A DNA stretch of 64,000 nt from Caulobacter segnis (GTDB lineage: Bacteria; Pseudomonadota; Alphaproteobacteria; Caulobacterales; Caulobacteraceae). Shown here piece by piece: positions 53,727 through 60,720 of this stretch. The stretch spans positions 1,302,001 through 1,366,000 of the forward strand of contig NZ_CP096040.1 of the NCBI RefSeq assembly GCF_023935105.1, read 5' to 3'. Below the pieces are notes generated by a model. The model worked only from the letters and a program-made list of their open reading frames with translations. It ran no database searches and was not told where the DNA came from. Position numbers and translations under genes: made by a program. How positions within the stretch are numbered: the stretch's first letter is position 1; each line of letters begins with the position of its first letter.

Positions 53727-54965
53727 TTATTGCCGCCCGATCGCGGCGTAGATCGTGTCGGCGACGACCTGGTAACCAGCGTCGTTCAGGTGGATCGCGT
53801 CGAAGCGAAGGGACCTCGGGGTCCAACCCTTTGCGATGTCCGACAGATCGCCTGGTGAACCATCGTTCGCCGCCGCCAGGGCGCTGTTGATGTCGATGAA
53901 CCGGCGCCCATAGAGCGTCTTAAGGTCTGCATTCAGTTGGACGATTTGCGCGTTGAGCGCCGCAGCGCTGTCGACGCAATTGGGCAGACCCGAACGGATG
54001 AAGTAGTGCGGGCCCAGAAGGGTGATAGCCGTCGCGATGTTGGCCTTGGTTGTCGCAGCCGTTACACCGTTAGCAGGATCGTTCTCCAACATTCCCAGAA
54101 TGTGGATGTTGCCCGGATAAAGCCCCGAGCCTTGCGACGTCACCCGCGTGAGGATTTGGGTGGAAATATCGCCGCCATTTCCCTTTGGGAAACTGAGCCT
54201 AGTCGGCGTGAACTTGGCGGCCAAACGACCAGGATAACCGTTGGCGACAATGGTCGCCCCCGTGGCCGCCTCGATCGAATTCCCCCACTCCAACAGGGCC
54301 GGACGCACACTAGTTTGCGTCAGCACGACTTCGGAAATCGTCAGGTCCGCGCCAGACGACCCAAAGCCGAAGTTGAGGTAGATGTCCGGCGTCGATGGAG
54401 TGAAGGCGTTGGTGTAGGTGACGTTGTCGCCCGCGTTCACCGCCCGAGAGAACAGCTCCGCCCCTGTGGTCGCAGCGCCAGCGCGAACTGAGGTCTGAGA
54501 TGCCGCTCCAACGACTTTGAATTGCACCTTGTAGGCGCTACCCGGAACCACCCGGATCTTCTTGTAGACGCCCGCCGCCCCCGTTCCATCGCTTACGATC
54601 CGCGCCGAGACGTCGGAGTTCAGCGTGTAGGTTCCTCCGCCCAGCCAAACCTGCGGGGGTCCGCTGAAGAGGTTCGGCTGAACCATCGTCGAGATCGACA
54701 TATTCGCGATCCACTCGGCCAGGGCGTCAGCCTGGGGCGAGTAGAGGTTCGGAAGCGCGACGAAGCCGACGTCCGAGGTGAGTGCACCCCCGGCCGCCGA
54801 GATGCCCGCCGACGTGTTTGCGAGCTGCGCGTCCTTATAGGCCTTGCCGGCGATGCCAACGGCGCTGTTCTGGGCGAACGCCTCGGTGACCGGCGCGAAG
54901 CCGATCACCGCCACCAACAGGACATGCAGCATCATCGCCGCCAGGCGGCGGAGCTTGGTGCTCAT
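53727..54965 (-). CDS. Exported SGNH esterase in the phage fibre region
   Basis: A 412-residue protein with a signal peptide (LLVAVIGFAPVTEAFAQ). After a short N-terminal module (TSAGISAAGG), residues ~95-215 look like a carbohydrate-binding beta-sandwich. The C-terminal half is an SGNH hydrolase: EWGNSIE (Ser230), KGNGGD, LENDPANG and FDAIHLND (Asp389, His392). Such enzymes deacylate polysaccharides. A GGAGAAC site precedes ATG 54965. A Sec signal on a fibre-region enzyme is unusual and points to action on the host surface. Confidence 0.8.
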   Translation of the reverse strand: MSTKLRRLAAMMLHVLLVAVIGFAPVTEAFAQNSAVGIAGKAYKDAQLANTSAGISAAGGALTSDVGFVALPNLYSPQADALAEWIANMSISTMVQPNLFSGPPQVWLGGGTYTLNSDVSARIVSDGTGAAGVYKKIRVVPGSAYKVQFKVVGAASQTSVRAGAATTGAELFSRAVNAGDNVTYTNAFTPSTPDIYLNFGFGSSGADLTISEVVLTQTSVRPALLEWGNSIEAATGATIVANGYPGRLAAKFTPTRLSFPKGNGGDISTQILTRVTSQGSGLYPGNIHILGMLENDPANGVTAATTKANIATAITLLGPHYFIRSGLPNCVDSAAALNAQIVQLNADLKTLYGRRFIDINSALAAANDGSPGDLSDIAKGWTPRSLRFDAIHLNDAGYQVVADTIYAAIGRQ

Positions 54966-54988
54966 CTTAAGTTCTCCGGATTATGAAG

Positions 54989-55019
54989 AAGCCGCCCCGG
55001 AAGATCTGCCGAGCGGCTT
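54989..55019 (-). terminator. Weak hairpin between the two esterase genes
   Basis: On the minus strand AAGCCGC and GCGGCTT pair around a 17-base loop and are followed by CTTC. A weak attenuator at best; it lies between the two SGNH genes. Confidence 0.35.
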
Positions 55020-55043
55020 AAGGCGCGCCGAGGCGCACTGATC

Positions 55044-57218
55044 TCAGTTGACGGTCCAGGTCCCATTGACCGCCGTCGCGACCCACTCCGTCGAGTTGAT
55101 GGCAGCCAATGTTACGGTGTTGCCGATCGTGGTGGCCTGGATGTTGCCAGCTACCGCTGAGACGCTGGCGCCGATCCTGATCGTATTGCCAGAGCCGGCC
55201 ACAAGCCGAATACCGTCACCGTCCTGCACAACCGCAGTATAGGTCAGACCAGCCGATGCCGCTGGAAGCGTCTGGGCCGAAATGGCCGTCGCGCCTTCAT
55301 TGGTGATGACGCTCCCGGCTTGTGAAGCCAGCAGCGTCGATGCGCTCGGCTTAGGCAGGACAACCTTCAGCCTGGACGACGGATGAACGATGTAGACCGA
55401 ACTTGCCCAGGTCAGCTCAACCCATTCACCGGCATTGAGCGTGATTGACTGGACGGTCGGCCCGCCACCCTCGAACTGAAAGGCCACAGATCCAGACGCG
55501 GTGACCGTGGACGGTCCCGTGACAGCATAGGCCACGACGCTAGAGCCAGTCTGTAGCCCGCTCGTCGGAAGCGTCATGCCCGAGGCGTTCAGCGTGATGA
55601 TGCTGTGGAGGATTTCGGAAGTAGTGACGCTTCGGTTTTGGCCCGACGGGACGTTCGTGAAGTAGCGCTTGGACGAGCCGATCTTAGGGTAGACGCTTTC
55701 CAACAGCCATCGGTCACTCGCGGGCTCGCTGGTGGCGCGGTAGATGCTGGAGTTCTGCCCCGAACCGACAGTCACGCTCCCCGCCGGCGCGCCGGTCTCG
55801 TTGAAGATCGTGCTGGTCGCCGCTGATAAGGTGAATGCCGCGCCGGTGCTTTGATAGAAGGTGACCTCGGTCCGACCGACAGTCGCGGCCCTCGGGAGAT
55901 TAATGGTCGCTCCCGTGCCGGTCACGTTGATAGAGACGCCGCCACCGCGAAGATCGCCGACGCCAACATTGAGCGTCCCCGACGTCGCCACGGACAAGCC
56001 GCCGGAGAAGATCGGGGCCGAAGCCGTGTCGGCCGACAGATGGCCGGGCGAGTAACCGCCCGAGATCCGGGCTTCATGCCAGGCCTGGAAGTGATATCGC
56101 CCCAACGTTGCGAGACCGACGCCATCGAAGTGGAACTGCGGACTATCGGTGCTCTCGCCAATACCAGCGCTGGACACCGTCGTGACGTAAGGATCGAAGA
56201 GACCGCTTCTCATGGTGTAGATGGCGTCGTTGCGGTCCCGCTGGATGGCGTCGCCCCAGTCGCCGAGTTCCTGGACCGACACTGTCGTGCTGGACTGCCA
56301 TTCCGGCAGAGCCCGCCATTGGCCCAGAAGGGCGGAGAACGCAGAGATGTACGTGGACTTGCTGGCGTACGACGTCCCGCTAGCATTGTTGTCGCCTTCG
56401 CCTTGCGACCAGATGACATGGTCAATCTTTGCGCCTGGATAAGCGGCCGTCAGCGCGGCGAGGCTGCTCTTGAGGTTGACGAAATAGGCCGAGCTGGCGC
56501 CGGAGCCGACCCATTGGGTGATGGACTGGCCGCCGACCGCGTTCATGATGATCACGATCGGCCGCGATGCGGGGATCAGGCCGGAGGCGCGGAGGGCGTT
56601 AGCGAAATGAACGCCCATGTTGTTCGTGGCTTGCGCCGGGTCTGATGTCGTTCCGACGCCGCCCGGCCCCTGGTTAAGAGGGGCGGTTCCGAAAGCGGCT
56701 GGAACGAACGTCGTTCCCCCGTTCATCGTACTGGTGATGAACGTGTTGGCCGGATTGGTCTTGTCTCCGCTGTGGTCCCGACCGTTCGCGTTCGATTGAC
56801 CCGCCAGAACCAAGACGTAAGGCTTGGTCGTAGTGGCCCCTACATCGGCAAGGGTCGGCACTTCCGCGCGTGTGAGGCCGCCTGCGGCCGAAATCCCAGC
56901 AGTCGTAGACGAGTTCACGTAGGCTTTGAGGGCGACCGCTTGATCATCAGCGAATGCCGGGGCAGCAGGCGCGGTGATCAAGATAATCGCCGCCACCGCA
57001 CCCTTGCCAAATCTCGGAACGAGGCGCGTCGATCGGCACGATAGAACGCTATTCACTGGGCGCTCGACCGCGAGTGGCGCGTCCGGGACCGTCTTAGCGG
57101 CGGCGGGCGCGGGAACCGCAAACGAGATCAGCGTGCCGATCAGAAAAAGAAGCGCACCGATCAGGATGAAAGGAGACACAGCGCAGACGCCTGCGACACT
57201 CAAGAAGGTCTTGAACAT
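55044..57218 (-). CDS. Exported SASA-type SGNH acetylesterase / tail-fibre protein
   Basis: A ~724-residue protein. The catalytic domain (~130-380) resembles sialate O-acetylesterases: LAGQSNANGR (Ser142), WSQGEGDN and DSPQFHFDGVG. The C-terminal ~330 residues are Ser/Thr/Gly-rich beta repeats typical of fibres. Two hydrophobic segments occur, at ~1-40 and ~75-90 (ending PAFA), the second a good signal peptide; GTG 57056 is an alternative start just before it. The TAGISAAGG module is shared with the downstream esterase. Base composition is lower in GC than neighbouring phage genes. Confidence 0.75.
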   Translation of the reverse strand: MFKTFLSVAGVCAVSPFILIGALLFLIGTLISFAVPAPAAAKTVPDAPLAVERPVNSVLSCRSTRLVPRFGKGAVAAIILITAPAAPAFADDQAVALKAYVNSSTTAGISAAGGLTRAEVPTLADVGATTTKPYVLVLAGQSNANGRDHSGDKTNPANTFITSTMNGGTTFVPAAFGTAPLNQGPGGVGTTSDPAQATNNMGVHFANALRASGLIPASRPIVIIMNAVGGQSITQWVGSGASSAYFVNLKSSLAALTAAYPGAKIDHVIWSQGEGDNNASGTSYASKSTYISAFSALLGQWRALPEWQSSTTVSVQELGDWGDAIQRDRNDAIYTMRSGLFDPYVTTVSSAGIGESTDSPQFHFDGVGLATLGRYHFQAWHEARISGGYSPGHLSADTASAPIFSGGLSVATSGTLNVGVGDLRGGGVSINVTGTGATINLPRAATVGRTEVTFYQSTGAAFTLSAATSTIFNETGAPAGSVTVGSGQNSSIYRATSEPASDRWLLESVYPKIGSSKRYFTNVPSGQNRSVTTSEILHSIITLNASGMTLPTSGLQTGSSVVAYAVTGPSTVTASGSVAFQFEGGGPTVQSITLNAGEWVELTWASSVYIVHPSSRLKVVLPKPSASTLLASQAGSVITNEGATAISAQTLPAASAGLTYTAVVQDGDGIRLVAGSGNTIRIGASVSAVAGNIQATTIGNTVTLAAINSTEWVATAVNGTWTVN

Positions 57219-57227
57219 GTCCACCCT

Positions 57228-57887
57228 CTACTGGCTGAAGGCGAACGAGACCGTGCCGGTCACGGTGCCAGAGCAGGCCGAGCCGGAGGTCATGGAGCCA
57301 GGGCAGAGAGCCGCGATGACGCCGCTTTCGGTGACGACCAGCGGGATCCGGATCGGGACGCCGGCGTAGGCCACCTTGTTCGAAGTGATCGGTGCAGAGC
57401 CATCGACGCCGGTGGCCTCAGCGGCCCAGGTCGTTCCGCTGTCACGGCTGTAGATCACGGTGACGGTCGCAGAGCCGGTGCCGCTGATCGTGGCGTAGAA
57501 AGTCCGCCCTGCCGTCGGCGTGAAGGTCGATGACAGGGTGTTGCTGGCCAGAGAGCCGGTGACGGCACTGACGCCGCTCGCCGGCAGAGCGGCGGGGACC
57601 TGATAGACCGGAGCGCCCGACGTGCCGGCCGGCTGGGCGGCCAGGAGGGCGCGCACCGCCTCGATCTTGGCGTAGGAGCCCTTCTCGACGCCGATCAGGG
57701 TCGAGGAGCCGGTGCCGGTATAGGTCGCGTCAGCCGGCGCGCCGACGCCGTCCTTGATGCCCTGGCCAGTAGCCTGGTCCATGGCCTGGTAGGCCGAGGA
57801 ATTGTCGGGCTTGCGCAGGATCTGCGCCGACGCCGGCGAGCTGATCGCGCTGGCGAGCGCGACTAGGGTGAAGAGGCGACGGATCAT
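57228..57887 (-). CDS. Unknown exported phage protein
   Basis: A 219-residue protein with a signal peptide (LFTLVALASAISSPASAQ). The mature part is Ser/Thr/Gly-rich, with a beta-sandwich look (TFYATISGTGSATVTVIYSRD) and one Cys pair near the end. It lies between the fibre-region genes and the SASA esterase, with ATGA overlap to the gene before it. It may be a phage-encoded surface or fibre-assembly protein. No family recognised. Confidence 0.6.
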   Translation of the reverse strand: MIRRLFTLVALASAISSPASAQILRKPDNSSAYQAMDQATGQGIKDGVGAPADATYTGTGSSTLIGVEKGSYAKIEAVRALLAAQPAGTSGAPVYQVPAALPASGVSAVTGSLASNTLSSTFTPTAGRTFYATISGTGSATVTVIYSRDSGTTWAAEATGVDGSAPITSNKVAYAGVPIRIPLVVTESGVIAALCPGSMTSGSACSGTVTGTVSFAFSQ

Positions 57888-58372
57888 CCCCAGAACTCCA
57901 CTTCGATAACGGAGGGGTAGGCGGCGAACACCGAGACGCGGTCGGTGAACTTGCGGCCCTCGAACAGGGTCAGATGCTGGCCCACCAGAAGCCGGCGCTC
58001 GCTGTCGGCCCCCTGGGCGTCGGCGCCGGTCTTGAAGGTGACGAAGTCCGCGCTGCCAGCGCTGCGCAGATACAGGCGCACCGCGCGAGGCGAGCTGGCC
58101 GCTGCCACGACGTCGGTCGCGTCATCGGCCGGAACGTCGACGGCAAAGCCGCCGGGATCGTCCGCGACCTGCTGGTTGACCAGACTGAGAACGGCAGCCG
58201 CCAGCGCCGCGTCGACCGTCGGCAGCGGGTGGCCGTCATCGACCGGCTGGTCGGCCGAGTGCGCCAGCGCGTGCAGAGGTACGGCCGGGCCGTCCTGCCC
58301 GCTGGGGCCGCCGAGGAAGGAGGCGATGAAGTTGCCCGCGCCGGACCGAAAGGTCCGCGTGAAGATAGCCAT
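57884..58372 (-). CDS. Unknown phage fibre-region protein
   Basis: A 162-residue protein starting MAIFTRTFRSGAGNFIASFL, one base after the preceding gene's stop. It has no motif, signal or membrane segment. The position after gpD and before the exported proteins suggests a tail or fibre adaptor. An in-frame ATG nine codons upstream overlaps the previous gene and is less likely. Confidence 0.6.
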   Translation of the reverse strand: MAIFTRTFRSGAGNFIASFLGGPSGQDGPAVPLHALAHSADQPVDDGHPLPTVDAALAAAVLSLVNQQVADDPGGFAVDVPADDATDVVAAASSPRAVRLYLRSAGSADFVTFKTGADAQGADSERRLLVGQHLTLFEGRKFTDRVSVFAAYPSVIEVEFWG

Positions 58373-58373
58373 G

Positions 58374-59030
58374 TCAGATGACCCCCAGAACCAGGCCAAG
58401 GCCCGTATTGTCGATGTTGCTGAAGTCGTCGTGAGGCGCGATCAACTCGGCCCAGATGGCCGTGATGGCCGCCTGGACGTCGGTCGCGCCCAGCCCCGTC
58501 AGGGCGTCGTCGAAGCTGACGCCGTCGGCATCGCTCGGCCCCTGCGCGCCGGTCAGGCCGCGCGGGCCCTCGGGCGAGCGCACAACGCGAACGCCGTTCG
58601 CGGCGCGGATTATCTTCAGGCCCGCCGCAACGCCGGACACGGCGGCGCCGGTACCGACCAGCGGGGCCCCGGCGCGGCGCGAGACGCCCTCGCGGATCGA
58701 CTGCCGGCCGATCAGCAGGCCCTCGGTCGAGCCGTCCTGGCCAATCCGCCGAAGGGTCCATTCGTAGTCACCGATCGGGATCGCCCCGACGTCGACGGCC
58801 GCCACGCGGATCTCGACGACGTCAGGTCCGTTGGCGACCAGGCCACCGCCGACGGTGCCCAGCCGGAACCCGGGCAATTCGGCGCTGTCGCCGACGCCGG
58901 CGAATGCCAGGTCAAAGTCGCTGGCGGTCCAAGGATCGACCTCGGCGTCGGTCAGTTCGAAGGTGAACGGAAACGCCCAGTCGACATCGTTCCAGACGAT
59001 ATCCAGCGGATCCTTCAGCCGAAGGGTCAT
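58374..59030 (-). CDS. Unknown phage fibre-region protein with collagen-like motif
   Basis: A 218-residue protein. The N-terminal two-thirds look beta-rich; GPRGLTGAQGP is a short collagen-type G-x-y stretch followed by a C-terminal helix, an arrangement used in fibre trimerisation. One copy of the prophage palindrome lies inside its coding region (58587-58601) and another 28 bases before its start. Confidence 0.6.
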   Translation of the reverse strand: MTLRLKDPLDIVWNDVDWAFPFTFELTDAEVDPWTASDFDLAFAGVGDSAELPGFRLGTVGGGLVANGPDVVEIRVAAVDVGAIPIGDYEWTLRRIGQDGSTEGLLIGRQSIREGVSRRAGAPLVGTGAAVSGVAAGLKIIRAANGVRVVRSPEGPRGLTGAQGPSDADGVSFDDALTGLGATDVQAAITAIWAELIAPHDDFSNIDNTGLGLVLGVI

Positions 59031-59057
59031 CGGGCAACTCCAACCATGAGAGAGGAT

Positions 59058-59072
59058 GCGAACGGCGTTCGC
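59058..59072. repeat. Prophage palindrome, copy 4
   Basis: GCGAAC-GGC-GTTCGC in the gap between gpD and the next gene, 28 bases before ATG 59030. Copy 3 is at 58587-58601 inside that gene. Confidence 0.7.
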
Positions 59073-59076
59073 GCGA

Positions 59077-60099
59077 TCAGCGGTCGTCGACGCCAGCAGT
59101 CCCGGAGGGCTCGCCCAGCTCCAGGCTGGTCTCGGTGCCCTGGCCCCGAGTGTAGGCGTGTCCGACAGAGGTGATCCGATAGGTCCCGTCGATCCCGGCG
59201 CGCGCGCCCTTGATGACGCACTGCCCTTCAGGCTTGGCGCGTGGGTCGCAAAGGACGTTTACCGTTCCGCTGCCACCATGGCGCACCACCTCGCCGGCGT
59301 CGGCCTCGGCCCTGCCAGCCGCCGCCGAGGCGCTGCCCGCGGGAAAGCGCGACTTGTGCTTGGCGCTCGACCTCTTGGTCTTGGCCGTCGCCGTGTGGGT
59401 GGTCCAGCCGCCCGTGTCCGGGTCGTACACTCGGACGCCGGCCGATCCGTAGGCCGTCCGCCCGACATCCGGCGCGATGTCCCAGTCGATCAGGTTGACG
59501 CCGTACTCGGCGGTGACCGTGGCCAGCGCCTTGCCCCGCGCGTTCACACCGCCGCCGCGCTGGATCAGATAGGCCTTCTTCCCGGCGATCTTGAACGTGC
59601 CGCCGACCTCGCGCGCCAGGCGCTGGCCGAAGGCCATGAAGCTCTCGCCCTGCTGGGCGACATAGTCGCGCGCCTGAGCCGCGAACTTCTCGTCGACCGT
59701 CGCGCCTTCAAGGCCCGCGTCTCGCGCGGCCTGGTCCAGCACCGCGCCCAGCTTGGCGTCGTCCCAATGCCGGCTGCGCAGCTCCTTCAGCCCGCCGGTG
59801 ACGTCCGCGCCCTTGGCCGTGATCGACAGCTCGGCCCCGCCGCGACCGCCGCGCGAGCGGACGGCGTCGACCGTCCCCTTGAACGCCGCAACCAGGCCGT
59901 CGGCCGTGGACAGCGAGATCTCGATGCCGACACCCTTGCGTGGCAACTTGATCCGACCGCCCTCGTCGTCCAGCGTGATATCGGCCGTATCGCTAGCCGC
60001 GCCTGAACTGTCCTTGATGGAGATCGCCGACACGACCGGCTCCAGCGCCGAGGTGATGTCCTTGCCGTCGATCGTCACCTTGAACTGGGCGTCGGCCAT
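59077..60099 (-). CDS. P2 gpD-like tail hub protein
   Basis: A 340-residue protein of the late control protein D / tail hub family. FKVTIDGKDITSALEPVVSAISIKD is the typical start and the central YVAQQGESFMAFGQRLAREVGGTF the conserved block; AYTRGQGTETSLELG is the C-terminal motif. The hub connects tail tube to spike. It follows gpX by one base. Confidence 0.88.
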   Translation of the reverse strand: MADAQFKVTIDGKDITSALEPVVSAISIKDSSGAASDTADITLDDEGGRIKLPRKGVGIEISLSTADGLVAAFKGTVDAVRSRGGRGGAELSITAKGADVTGGLKELRSRHWDDAKLGAVLDQAARDAGLEGATVDEKFAAQARDYVAQQGESFMAFGQRLAREVGGTFKIAGKKAYLIQRGGGVNARGKALATVTAEYGVNLIDWDIAPDVGRTAYGSAGVRVYDPDTGGWTTHTATAKTKRSSAKHKSRFPAGSASAAAGRAEADAGEVVRHGGSGTVNVLCDPRAKPEGQCVIKGARAGIDGTYRITSVGHAYTRGQGTETSLELGEPSGTAGVDDR

Positions 60100-60100
60100 G

Positions 60101-60313
60101 TCAGTCCCACAGCTGCACGACCTCCACGGTCTTCGTGGCCACGGTCGGTATGGTGATCAGCCGCCCCAGCGGCAGGACGGGACCGACGTCGGCCAAGCCC
60201 GGATTGGCGTCCAGGACCGCCTCGGCCAGGCCGGGGGTCGGCTTTCGATAGCGCCGCCACAGGAAGCGGCTGAGGGTCAGGCCCTCGATGTCGACGCGGA
60301 CGACCTCGCTCAT
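60101..60313 (-). CDS. P2 gpX-like tail protein
   Basis: A 70-residue protein with the gpX LysM-like fold: GLTLSRFLWRRYRKPTPGLAEAVLDANPGLADVGPVLPLGRLITIP. It overlaps gpU by ATGA and precedes gpD. Expected in the tail hub/baseplate. Confidence 0.88.
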   Translation of the reverse strand: MSEVVRVDIEGLTLSRFLWRRYRKPTPGLAEAVLDANPGLADVGPVLPLGRLITIPTVATKTVEVVQLWD

Positions 60314-60720
60314 TGCGCCCCCCGATAAGCGGCCCCGGCCGGGGCCTGGGATCGCTTCAGCGACAGGTCGAACTCGCTCAGGCGCGCCACGCCCTGGCCG
60401 TCGATGAACGACCCGCTCTCGCGCAGCTGGGCGATGCGCCACCAGCCCATGTTGGTTCCGTCGCCGCGCTGCAGGTGCCGCGCCTTGCCGTCCTTGGAGG
60501 CGGAGCGGAGCACCTCGAAGGCCGCCACGCCATCGGGCATCAACGCCGCGTACAGCTTTCCCCGGAACGACCAGTCCTCGCCCGTGGGCCCGACGCTCTC
60601 TAGCGGCGGCTGGGCCCCGAGCACGGCCTTTTCGACCAGCTCGGAGCCCGTGGTCCGCTCGAAGCCCTCGACGTTCAGCGGCGCGACCTCGAAGAGGATC
60701 CCGTCAAGGGCGTACAGCAT
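60310..60720 (-). CDS. P2 gpU-like tail protein
   Basis: A 136-residue protein matching gpU, a tail completion/terminator-type protein: MLYALDGILFEVAPLN, ESVGPTGEDWSFRGKLYA and WWRIAQLRESGSFIDGQG. Coupled to the tape-measure gene by ATGA overlap. Confidence 0.9.
   Translation of the reverse strand: MLYALDGILFEVAPLNVEGFERTTGSELVEKAVLGAQPPLESVGPTGEDWSFRGKLYAALMPDGVAAFEVLRSASKDGKARHLQRGDGTNMGWWRIAQLRESGSFIDGQGVARLSEFDLSLKRSQAPAGAAYRGAQ

Noticed and set aside
50191..59072. CRISPR array
   Set aside because: The repeated palindromes are kilobases apart and lie at promoters or in a gene, with no spacers.
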